Positions 1-5,363 of a stretch of 6,290 nt of DNA are shown in pieces. Numbering within the stretch: position 1 is the first letter of the stretch; each line of letters opens with the position of its first letter. The stretch lies in assembly GCA_017614095.1 (NCBI GenBank), contig JAGACN010000009.1, forward strand, positions 1-6,290, given 5' to 3'. Source of the stretch: Clostridia bacterium. Lineage in GTDB: Bacteria; Bacillota_A; Clostridia; Oscillospirales; CAG-382. Below the pieces are notes generated by a model. It worked only from the letters and a program-made list of their open reading frames with translations, was not told where the DNA came from and made no database searches. The position numbers and the translations under genes were made by a program.

Positions 1-48
1 GTCCGGATAGAATACTTTCTCGCTTGTCTTCGCATTTGTCCATTCCAT
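1..48 (-). CDS. 5' end of an unidentified gene, cut by the left window edge
   Basis: A minus-strand frame opens with ATG (complement of 46-48) and reads MEWTNAKTSEKVFYPD before leaving the window. A GGAGGA ribosome binding site lies on the minus strand at about 60-65, roughly 9-10 bases upstream of this ATG, which is ideal spacing. A second ATG at 41-43 in another frame is also open to the edge (MDKCEDKRESILSG), but its spacing to the binding site is about 15 bases and so less likely. The gene follows DUF3737 in the same direction, separated by 86 bases that hold a terminator hairpin. Sixteen codons are too few to identify a family, and no function is proposed. Confidence 0.55.
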   Translation of the reverse strand, partial: MEWTNAKTSEKVFYPD

Positions 49-91
49 GAGCGGTCTTCCTCCGTATGATCGTTTGTTGGTCTTTCGCAAG

Positions 92-126
92 AAAAAGGCA
101 GGTCGACCGACCGCCGTCTGCCTTTT
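92..126 (-). terminator. Intrinsic terminator after the DUF3737 gene
   Basis: A 9-bp perfect inverted repeat, AAAAGGCAG (93-101) and CTGCCTTTT (118-126), flanks a 16-base GC-rich loop. In the minus-strand transcript the stem ends in CTGCC followed by five U residues (complement of 92-96). It starts only 8 bases past the DUF3737 stop codon (135-137). The loop can fold further through GGTC/GACC. On the plus strand the stem is followed by four T residues, so weak bidirectional action is possible, but no plus-strand gene needs it. Confidence 0.75.
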
Positions 127-134
127 GCCGTTTC

Positions 135-1031
135 CTATTTTTTCGTCCGGATGACGCAGTCGCTCTCCGGTTTCCGGTGCTCGTCGAGGATGATCTCCCC
201 GATGGAATCCGCGGAAATGGATCCGTGGATGGGATTCTTGATGCTGACGATGTCGCCGAGGATCGCGGCGTCGAGAGTGCAGTATTCGAAAGCCAGGTCG
301 CATCCTTCCATCGTGCATTCCTCCAATACGAGGTTCTCGCAATAGCACAGCGGCTGCGTCCCGGTGATCTTGCAACGGACCAGACGCAGATTCTTCGCGT
401 ACCAGCCGAGATATTCCCCGTTGATGACGCAGTCCGTAACGGTCAGATCCTCCGAATGCCAGAAGGCGTCCTTCGTGTTCAGCACGCAGTCGCGGATCTC
501 ACCGCCCTTCACGTACTGGAAGGAATATTTGCCCGTCATCGTCGTGTCGCGCATATGCACGTTCCGCGCGCCGAACAGGAAGTATTCCGATTCGATGCGC
601 GAATTCCCGCCGATGGTCACGTTCCGGCAGTTCCAGCCGAATTCGGCGCTCACGATGTCGCATCCGGTCAGCACGACGTCGGAACATTCGCGGAACGCCT
701 TGACGCCGTGGATACGGGTCTTGGCCACCCGCACGCCGCGGTCGTACCAGAAAGGGGCGCGGCAGGTCTCGGTCAGACGCGAATTCAGAACGGTCAGACC
801 GTCGTTGTGCCAGAAGGGATACCGGAGCGCGAAGAAGCTCCCGCTGACGGTGCAGTTCCGGCTCTCCTTCAATGCGGACTCGCCGTCCGCCGGTCCTTCG
901 AAACGGCAGTTTTCCACCGTCAGGTTTTCGGATCCGTACAGCGCGCGTTCCTCGTCCGTGGTCAGCCCGGATACGGTGCGGGGCGGCTGAGCCGCCGCTT
1001 TGGCTTTCGCCGTCTTGCAGTTTTTCGCCAT
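135..1031 (-). CDS. DUF3737 family protein (predicted right-handed beta-helix)
   Basis: This 298-residue protein belongs to the DUF3737 family, which is common in Firmicutes and has no established activity. Seen in the sequence: about 12 imperfect repeats of roughly 20 residues of the form N/D-L-x-V-x-x-C, each followed by an aromatic stretch (YPFWHNDGL at 71-79, SFQYVKGGEI 170-179, DAFWHSEDL 188-196, EYLGWYAKNL 206-215, TQPLCYCENL 225-234). This is the pattern of a pectate-lyase-like beta-solenoid. The hallmark stretches GPADGESALKESRN (46-59) and SIGEIILDEH (276-285) match the family as I know it. Residues 1-24 are a Lys/Ala-rich extension ahead of the usual family start. No signal peptide or membrane segment is seen, so it is probably cytoplasmic. 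The ATG is preceded by GGAAGGA (complement of 1041-1047). It lies 39 bases downstream of the CPBP gene and is probably the last gene of that operon, with a terminator directly after it. Family assignment is firm; substrate and role are unknown. Confidence 0.92.
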   Translation of the reverse strand: MAKNCKTAKAKAAAQPPRTVSGLTTDEERALYGSENLTVENCRFEGPADGESALKESRNCTVSGSFFALRYPFWHNDGLTVLNSRLTETCRAPFWYDRGVRVAKTRIHGVKAFRECSDVVLTGCDIVSAEFGWNCRNVTIGGNSRIESEYFLFGARNVHMRDTTMTGKYSFQYVKGGEIRDCVLNTKDAFWHSEDLTVTDCVINGEYLGWYAKNLRLVRCKITGTQPLCYCENLVLEECTMEGCDLAFEYCTLDAAILGDIVSIKNPIHGSISADSIGEIILDEHRKPESDCVIRTKK

Positions 1032-1040
1032 GGGTCAGTG

Positions 1041-1047
1041 TCCTTCC
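1041..1047 (-). promoter_or_regulatory. Ribosome binding site of the DUF3737 gene
   Basis: The minus strand reads GGAAGGA here, ending about 9 bases before the ATG at 1029-1031. It supports the Lys/Ala-rich N-terminus as genuinely translated. No alternative ATG exists closer to the conserved family start. Confidence 0.6.
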
Positions 1048-1070
1048 AAAAAGCAAAGCAAAGGGGGTTC

Positions 1071-2315
1071 TTAAGTAAAATTATACGGCGTATCGTCCGG
1101 CGTCCGGCCGTCGCCGGCCGGCGGCGCAGTCCCGTTCTTCCGGTTCCGTCCGCCCAGCGTGCAGACCAGCACGACAATCAGGATGGTCACGCATGTCGAG
1201 AGGACCGCCAGAAGCGGAACGGCCGACTGGTATGCGGAAACGGCCGACACGATCATCATCAGGTCCGTCGCGACGAGCGAGACGCTGCCCGCGATGACGG
1301 CGATCAGCATGCCCGGGTTCCGGAACATCGCCCGGTTGGAATGCTCCTCGGCGGACGCGGTCAGCTTGAAGAGATCCTTCTTCCGGATGCAGAAGAGGAC
1401 GACCAGTCCGACGACGGTCAGCCCCGCCAGCAGGTAATACGTGAAGAACTCGCCGATGTCGATATCGAAATACAGAAGGAACTCGGGTATGGAAGCCGTC
1501 AGGTTGATGATGAAATGCAGTACCATCGTATAGAGGATGTTGCCCGTTTTCAGATAGACGGCCGCGAACAGCAGCCCGAGCAGGAACGCCAGCGTGAACT
1601 GCCCGCTGTTGCCGTGGACCAGGCCGAACAGCAGCGCCGTCACCAGCGCGGCGCATTTTTCGCCGTACGGATGCAGCACGTTCAGCAGGGTCTTGCGGAA
1701 TATGAGCTCCTCCAGGACCGGCGCGCCGAACACCGCGTACAGCAGCGGCAAAAGCGACAACAGGATCCCTTTGCCGGGCTCGGGCGTCATATAGGACGCG
1801 TCGCCGATCGGATAGCCCAGGAATTCGATGAAGTTGCCCGCATAAACGCCGACGCCCCACAGGCCGTACGCCGCCAGGATGACCAGCAGGAACAGCGGGG
1901 CCGACAGCGGCTGCTTCTTGACGGGCGTACACGAGCGGTATCTCAGCACCTTCCTTATGATCGGAATGGAGACCCCGAACCCGATGCCGGCGCCCAGTAC
2001 GGACAGCAGTTCGAGCCAGTTCTGGAGGGATCCGTTGAGCAGATTGCGGATGCCCTGGATGAGATCGGGGACCGGTCCCGTCTCCGAAAGTCCCTGATAC
2101 CATTCCCAAAATTCCGGCACCAGGAAAAACAGGAAGGCCGCCGCCAGCAAAAGGACGGTGACGACCGACGCGACGCCGTAGCACACGAGAACGGACAGGC
2201 CCGCGCGGCTGTAGGCTGACCGCATCGGCATGCGGGCGCAGGACCGGACGGACACGTCGACCGGACCGTATGGCGCTCCCTCGCCGGGAGCCCTGAAATC
2301 GTAAAAATCGTCCAT
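1071..2315 (-). CDS. CPBP family intramembrane metalloprotease with extra C-terminal membrane segments
   Basis: This is a 414-residue polytopic membrane protein of the CPBP (CAAX protease and bacteriocin-processing, formerly Abi) family. Family members cleave or process membrane-associated substrates; bacterial ones include bacteriocin self-immunity proteins. All three motifs are present: EELIFR at 202-207 (EExxxR), FGLVH at 230-234 (FxxxH), and HFIIN at 267-271 (HxxxN), so it is probably catalytically intact. A hydrophilic N-terminus (1-35) precedes membrane segments near 40-66, 103-120, 138-160, 182-200, 220-235, 238-255 and 258-280. Beyond the core come three more segments (about 290-310, 335-360, 364-387) and a polar tail, making it longer than typical 200-300-residue members. 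The ATG follows GAGGG with six bases between (complement of 2322-2326). It starts 16 bases after the upstream gene and is co-directional with DUF3737. The substrate is unknown; an immunity or surface-protein-processing role is inference. Confidence 0.95.
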   Translation of the reverse strand: MDDFYDFRAPGEGAPYGPVDVSVRSCARMPMRSAYSRAGLSVLVCYGVASVVTVLLLAAAFLFFLVPEFWEWYQGLSETGPVPDLIQGIRNLLNGSLQNWLELLSVLGAGIGFGVSIPIIRKVLRYRSCTPVKKQPLSAPLFLLVILAAYGLWGVGVYAGNFIEFLGYPIGDASYMTPEPGKGILLSLLPLLYAVFGAPVLEELIFRKTLLNVLHPYGEKCAALVTALLFGLVHGNSGQFTLAFLLGLLFAAVYLKTGNILYTMVLHFIINLTASIPEFLLYFDIDIGEFFTYYLLAGLTVVGLVVLFCIRKKDLFKLTASAEEHSNRAMFRNPGMLIAVIAGSVSLVATDLMMIVSAVSAYQSAVPLLAVLSTCVTILIVVLVCTLGGRNRKNGTAPPAGDGRTPDDTPYNFT

Positions 2316-2331
2316 AAAAAACCCTCAAAAC

Positions 2332-2871
2332 CTACTGGCGGTCAAAATACGCTTTCCCGCCGGAGGGCAGAAAATACGTGCGGATATATCCCTTCGTGGA
2401 AACGACGACGAACTCGTTCGTCTCCTCGACGTAATAGACGTCGTCCCCGTCCTCGGCCTCCAGCTTGTGCAAAGCGGCCGGATTGTTCACCACCCGGTTG
2501 GCGGCCGCCAGATAGGCCTCGGGGGAATCGAATCCCATCTCGATGCCGTGCTTCGTATAATGGTCCTGCAAAAGCTTCTTGCTGGCGAACGTCAGCGAGA
2601 CCTCCTCCCGGGATTCCGCCGCGGGAGTGACTTCGGAAACGGGCTCGGAAGCGGGTTCCGAAACGGACTGCGGCGAAGAGACCTGTTCCGCGGGCGCGGA
2701 CGTCCCGGCGGACGGTTCGACGGTCGGAAGCGCCTCGTAGGACGACTCGAGCATGGACTGGAGCCGCGCGCAGGAGACCGGCAACGCGATCAGCGCAAGG
2801 ACGAACAGCAGCGCCAGAAGGGTCTTCGGGACGGACAGGCCGCCTTTGTTCTGTTTATTCATCGCCTTCAT
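2332..2871 (-). CDS. Membrane-anchored or lipoprotein-like protein with a BECR/toxin-like C-terminal domain
   Basis: Called at 179 residues from the ATG at 2869-2871. The frame is open further upstream to 2952, but that part overlaps the CPCC gene in another frame and has no good binding site. The called ATG lies 5 bases past the CPCC stop, suggesting translational coupling; the local binding site is weak. Layout: a Lys-rich start, a hydrophobic segment (about 15-33) ending in ALPVSC (Cys34), which could be a lipobox although Pro at -3 is unusual; a low-complexity Ser/Glu/Pro/Val linker (about 44-90); then a compact C-terminal domain (92-179). That domain carries HYTKHGIEMG (104-113), EAYLAAANRVV (118-128), EDGDDVYY (140-147), NEFVVVS (152-158), GYIRTYF (161-167) and YFDRQ (175-179). 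The pattern recalls small domains at the C-termini of secreted polymorphic toxins, placed in the barnase/EndoU/colicin/RelE (BECR) nuclease group. That link is from memory and is inference. It is exported and anchored outside the membrane if the signal works. Confidence 0.85.
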   Translation of the reverse strand: MKAMNKQNKGGLSVPKTLLALLFVLALIALPVSCARLQSMLESSYEALPTVEPSAGTSAPAEQVSSPQSVSEPASEPVSEVTPAAESREEVSLTFASKKLLQDHYTKHGIEMGFDSPEAYLAAANRVVNNPAALHKLEAEDGDDVYYVEETNEFVVVSTKGYIRTYFLPSGGKAYFDRQ

Positions 2872-2876
2872 AGACT

Positions 2877-3173
2877 CTACTCGATTCCGTGCAGTTCGCT
2901 CTTTTTCGGAGCGCGCACATACGGCAGAAGGTCCTCGCGAGAAGCCCCGCACAGGCGGAACTGTTCCCGGGCCTCGTTCAGGCTGATGCCGTTTGCGCCG
3001 CCGGCCAGTTCCGGATGATCCAGCTGGATCCGGTCGTCCTCCCAGAAGCAGACCGGGCAGATCTCAAAGGTCCCGCCGGCCTTTTCCGGAAGCGTGTAAT
3101 ACCCGCAGCAGGGGCATTTGTATTTCGGCAGGACAAGACGGAAGCGCGGGCGTTTCGACGTATTCTCTCCCAT
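2877..3173 (-). CDS. CPCC family cysteine-rich protein
   Basis: This 98-residue protein has the CPCC signature at 20-23 within YKCPCCGYYTL, and a second knuckle ICPVCFWEDD at 38-47. Together Cys20, Cys22/23, Cys39 and Cys42 form a likely zinc-ribbon-like metal site. The following NGISLNEAREQFRLCGASRED (61-81) is the usual second half of the family (Pfam Cys_rich_CPCC). The function is uncharacterised; members are small cytoplasmic proteins often found as singletons or near toxin-immunity and defence genes. The ATG is preceded by AAAGGAG (complement of 3183-3189) with 9-base spacing. It is the first gene of the leftward operon. Its stop codon (2877-2879) sits 5 bases ahead of the next start. 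The length is normal for the family and nothing is broken. Confidence 0.9.
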   Translation of the reverse strand: MGENTSKRPRFRLVLPKYKCPCCGYYTLPEKAGGTFEICPVCFWEDDRIQLDHPELAGGANGISLNEAREQFRLCGASREDLLPYVRAPKKSELHGIE

Positions 3174-3182
3174 ATCGGTTGG

Positions 3183-3189
3183 CTCCTTT
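3183..3189 (-). promoter_or_regulatory. Ribosome binding site of the CPCC gene
   Basis: The minus strand reads AAAGGAG, 9 bases before the ATG at 3171-3173. It is a strong Firmicutes-type site and fixes the start of the first gene of the leftward operon. Confidence 0.75.
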
Positions 3190-3195
3190 CGGGTA

Positions 3196-3207
3196 GAACA
3201 TATGTTC
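3196..3207. promoter_or_regulatory. Putative LexA (SOS) box
   Basis: The bases GAACATATGTTC form a perfect 12-bp palindrome. They match the Gram-positive LexA/DinR operator core GAAC-RNRY-GTTC at every defined position; the flanking bases are A and C, against C and C in the longer Bacillus consensus. The site sits 22 bases upstream of the CPCC start codon and about 31 bases downstream of a TATAAT on the same strand, so bound repressor would lie in the early transcribed region of the leftward operon. It is more than 130 bases from the rightward promoter. Regulation by LexA is inferred from the motif alone. Confidence 0.6.
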
Positions 3208-3238
3208 CTATCTGTAAAAATTCCGAGTCCTAAACACT

Positions 3239-3266
3239 ATTATATAGATTTTTTCCGAAAAGAAAA
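3239..3266 (-). promoter_or_regulatory. Putative promoter of the leftward operon
   Basis: The minus strand has a perfect -10 hexamer TATAAT (complement of 3239-3244). The best -35 match is TTTTCT (complement of 3261-3266), 16 bases upstream and only 3 of 6 to consensus, embedded in an A/T-rich tract that could help recruit polymerase. Predicted transcription would begin near 3232, giving a leader of about 60 bases that contains the LexA-like palindrome and the CPCC ribosome binding site. The weak -35 lowers confidence. Confidence 0.5.
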
Positions 3267-3285
3267 GACCTTTTTTCTTTTTTCG
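3256..3285. repeat. AT-rich imperfect inverted repeat between divergent promoters
   Basis: A 30-base near-palindrome, starting CGAAAAGAAAAG and ending TTTTTTCG, is centred between 3270 and 3271. Purines dominate one arm and pyrimidines the other. With two G-U pairs and one mismatch it can fold into a long weak stem. It does not follow a gene, so a terminator role is unlikely, and it overlaps the -35 region of the leftward promoter. The nine bases CCGAAAAGA at 3255-3263 recur directly at 3287-3295. Confidence 0.4.
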
Positions 3286-3340
3286 TCCGAAAAGACGCCC
3301 GATCGGCTTCAAAATCCTGTCCGGAAGGGGTACATCGTTC

Positions 3341-3369
3341 TTGACGAACCCGTCCGGGAAGAGTATAAT
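3341..3369 (+). promoter_or_regulatory. Sigma-A promoter of the FRG gene and downstream ABC genes
   Basis: TTGACG (3341-3346) and TATAAT (3364-3369) are separated by exactly 17 bases. This is 11 of 12 matches to the vegetative consensus and the best promoter in the window. Transcription would begin near 3376, giving a leader of about 40 bases that holds the GGAAGGAG binding site at 3398-3405. No operator palindrome is evident over it, so it may be constitutively strong. Confidence 0.85.
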
Positions 3370-3397
3370 CGAAACAGAAAAAGACCTTTCCGGATAC

Positions 3398-3405
3398 GGA
3401 AGGAG
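3398..3405 (+). promoter_or_regulatory. Ribosome binding site deciding the FRG start
   Basis: GGAAGGAG ends 10 bases before the in-frame TTG at 3416-3418 and only 1 base before an in-frame GTG at 3407-3409. The spacing favours the TTG. A start at the TTG at 3341 is impossible from the promoter above, because that codon is the -35 box itself. Confidence 0.7.
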
Positions 3406-3415
3406 CGTGATCCCT

Positions 3416-4210
3416 TTGATCCAGACCGTCATTCTGGACAGCGTTCAGGGCGTCATGGACCTGATCGCCGACCAGGACCGCAATGAAGACATCAAGCGCA
3501 TGCGCAGCTCCTATCTCTACCGCGGCTCGTCGAACGCCGCCTACCGGCTGACCACCAGCCTGCGGCTGAACTGCAAGCAGAAGAGCGCCGAACTCGAGCC
3601 GTTCATCCTGCGCAGCTTCACCAAGTACGCGAGCATCGAAGATCCGACGCTCAACGATTCCGTCTGGAAGCAGATGATCATCGGACAGCACCACGGTCTG
3701 CCCACGCGGCTGCTGGACTGGACCCGGTCTCCGCTGATCGCGATGCATTTCGCGAACGTCGAGTCCACCTTCGACAAACTGAACAAGCGGGACTGTGCTG
3801 TCTGGCGCATCGACATGCGCGAGATCAACCGGCTGCTCCCGCCCGCCTATACGGACAAGCTCGGCGTATCCTCCGTCTTCACCGTGGAGGCGCTCACGGC
3901 CGTCGCGGACAGCTTGGAGCAGTACGACCGGGACATGGGAAGCGGCTCCTTCGTCAATCTGGAGCCGCCGTCCGTGGATCAGCGGATCATCAACCAGTAT
4001 TCCTTCTTCTCCGTCATTCCGACGGGGATGACCGACATCGAGCGGTTCCTGGACGAGCAGACCGAGCATACCGTCCGCTACGTCATCAAAAAGGAACTGC
4101 GCTGGGACGTCCGGGATCTGCTGGACCAGATGAATATTTCCGAACGCATCCTGACGCCGGGACTGGACGGACTGTCCAGGACCCTCGCGCGCCACTATTT
4201 CGTGCAGTGA
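3416..4210 (+). CDS. FRG domain-containing protein
   Basis: Called at 264 residues from a TTG start, chosen by the position of the promoter and the GGAAGGAG site. The FRG domain fills most of the protein. YRG (35-37) opens the domain, followed by LTTSLR (45-50), the hallmark QHHGLPTRLLDWTRSPLIAMHFA (91-113), PSVDQRIINQYSFFSV (185-200), and the C-terminal LTPGLDGLSRTL (246-257). This matches the family order as known. There is no signal peptide or membrane segment, so it is probably cytoplasmic. Biochemical activity of FRG proteins is not established; they recur in mobile and phage-defence regions, sometimes fused to other domains, but this one stands alone. It is divergent from the CPCC operon and lies 34 bases upstream of an ABC ATPase with no terminator between them, so it may be co-transcribed with the transporter. 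The family call is firm; the role here is unknown. Confidence 0.9.
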   Translation: MIQTVILDSVQGVMDLIADQDRNEDIKRMRSSYLYRGSSNAAYRLTTSLRLNCKQKSAELEPFILRSFTKYASIEDPTLNDSVWKQMIIGQHHGLPTRLLDWTRSPLIAMHFANVESTFDKLNKRDCAVWRIDMREINRLLPPAYTDKLGVSSVFTVEALTAVADSLEQYDRDMGSGSFVNLEPPSVDQRIINQYSFFSVIPTGMTDIERFLDEQTEHTVRYVIKKELRWDVRDLLDQMNISERILTPGLDGLSRTLARHYFVQ

Positions 4211-4244
4211 GACGCATGCACCGTACCGACTGGAGGAATACATT

Positions 4245-5360
4245 ATGGAAGTGAAATTGCGCAATCTGACCAAACAGTTTCCGAGCAAGAACCGCAAAGG
4301 CGAGGTCGTCACGGCCGTCGACAACTTCAACATCGACATCCCGGACGGCAAACTGATCGGCCTGCTCGGCCCGTCGGGATGCGGAAAGAGCACGGTCCTG
4401 AACCTGATCAGCGGACTGCTGCCCCCGACGGAGGGACAGGTCCTGTTCGGAGACGAGGACATGACCAACGTGCCGCCCGAAAAGCGCGGCGTCGGTCTGG
4501 TCTTCCAGAACTACGCGCTGTATCCCCATCTGACCGTTCTCAAGAACATCCTGTTCCCGCTGCAGAATCTGAAGGGCAAAGACAAGCTCACCAAAGAGCA
4601 GATGCTGGAAAAAGCGGAGGCCGCCATGCGGCTGGTGCAGATCGGCGACTACCGGAACCGGAAGCCCGGCGAACTGTCCGGCGGTCAGCAGCAGCGCGTC
4701 GCCATCGCACGCGCGCTGGTCAAGATGCCCCAGGTGCTCCTGCTGGACGAACCGCTGTCCAATCTGGACGCGCGGCTCCGCCTGCAGACCCGCGAGGAGA
4801 TCAAGAAGGTTCAGAACACGACCGGCATCACGACCATTTTCGTCACGCACGACCAGGAGGAGGCGATGAGCATCTCGGATATGATCATCGTCATGAAGGA
4901 CGGCTCCCTCCGTCAGTACGGGCATCCGCAGGAGGTCTACGACGATCCGAATTCCCTGTTCGTCGCCAAGTTCCTCGGAACGCCGCCCATCAACGTCTTC
5001 AACGGGGCCGTGCGCGGCGGCATGCTGTATCTGGCGGACGATCCGGTCCTGCCCGTTCCGGGCGTTGCGGACGCGGACGTCTTCGTCGGCATCCGTCCGG
5101 AAGGTTTCCTGCCGGACGCCGAAGGCCCCATGAAGTGCGCGCTTCGCAGCATCGAAGTGCTCGGACGGGACACCAGCGTGGTCTCCGCCCACCCGGCGGC
5201 GCAGACGGAGACCATCCGGTCCATCGTTTCCGCCAAGAACCGGAGCGGGCTCGTCTCGGACGAAGTCCGGTTCTCTCTGGATCCCGAAAAGGTATTTCTG
5301 TTCCGGACGGACAACGAGGAGCGCATCCGCGTGAATCCGGCCGTAAAGGAGGAGGCGTAG
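4245..5360 (+). CDS. ABC transporter ATP-binding protein (CUT1/MalK-UgpC-like)
   Basis: This 371-residue protein is the ATPase of an ABC importer and would work on the cytoplasmic face with two permeases and an external binding protein. The nucleotide-binding domain is complete: Walker A GPSGCGKST (42-50), Q-loop Gln88 in VFQNYALYPHLTV, signature LSGGQQQR (144-151), Walker B VLLLDEP (164-170) with catalytic Glu169, D-loop SNLDA (172-176) and switch His202. FLGTPPINVF (243-252) and FVGIRPEGF (280-288) mark the regulatory/TOBE region typical of sugar and glycerol-phosphate ATPases. The length is normal for MalK/UgpC/MsmK. GGAGG at 4232-4236 sits 8 bases before the ATG. The permease gene starts 3 bases after this stop codon. 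The substrate cannot be read from the ATPase; carbohydrate is likely, while polyol, glycerol-3-phosphate or polyamine are alternatives. Confidence 0.95.
   Translation: MEVKLRNLTKQFPSKNRKGEVVTAVDNFNIDIPDGKLIGLLGPSGCGKSTVLNLISGLLPPTEGQVLFGDEDMTNVPPEKRGVGLVFQNYALYPHLTVLKNILFPLQNLKGKDKLTKEQMLEKAEAAMRLVQIGDYRNRKPGELSGGQQQRVAIARALVKMPQVLLLDEPLSNLDARLRLQTREEIKKVQNTTGITTIFVTHDQEEAMSISDMIIVMKDGSLRQYGHPQEVYDDPNSLFVAKFLGTPPINVFNGAVRGGMLYLADDPVLPVPGVADADVFVGIRPEGFLPDAEGPMKCALRSIEVLGRDTSVVSAHPAAQTETIRSIVSAKNRSGLVSDEVRFSLDPEKVFLFRTDNEERIRVNPAVKEEA
5345..5355 (+). promoter_or_regulatory. Ribosome binding site of the permease gene
   Basis: AAAGGAGGAGG lies inside the last codons of the ATPase gene, 8 bases before the permease ATG at 5364. 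It is one of the strongest sites in the window and couples translation of the two transporter genes. Confidence 0.7.
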
Positions 5361-5363
5361 GCC

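Noticed and set aside
1080..1085. Perfect TATAAT on the minus strand ahead of DUF3737
   Set aside because: It encodes the last Tyr-Asn codons of the CPBP gene, and no -35 match lies 16-18 bases upstream. An internal promoter is possible but unsupported.
66..2219. 717-codon open frame on the plus strand, antisense to DUF3737 and the CPBP protease
   Set aside because: It spans two clearly real minus-strand genes and the gap between them. Its composition is rich in Arg, Gln, Asp and Val with no domain, and it lacks a ribosome binding site. It follows from the GC-rich third positions of the real genes.
2872..2952. Upstream extension of the lipoprotein-like gene
   Set aside because: It overlaps the CPCC coding sequence in another frame, would put 27 Arg-rich residues before the export signal, and has no good ribosome binding site.
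3299..3306. Palindrome CCGATCGG upstream of the FRG promoter
   Set aside because: Eight-base palindromes are expected by chance in GC-rich DNA. It is 35 bases upstream of the -35 box and resembles no operator I recognise.
4163..4179. Perfect 6-bp hairpin CTGGAC/GTCCAG near the end of the FRG gene
   Set aside because: It lies within the coding sequence for the conserved GLDGLSR stretch, has no T tract and so is not a terminator.
4208..4244. Possible catabolite-repression (cre) site before the ABC ATPase
   Set aside because: The bases around TGAGACGCATGCA match the cre consensus too poorly, and no other candidate is found in the gap.
3230..4468. 412-codon minus-strand frame antisense to the FRG gene
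   Set aside because: The FRG protein reads as a full domain on the plus strand with a promoter and binding site. The antisense frame has no motif or binding site.
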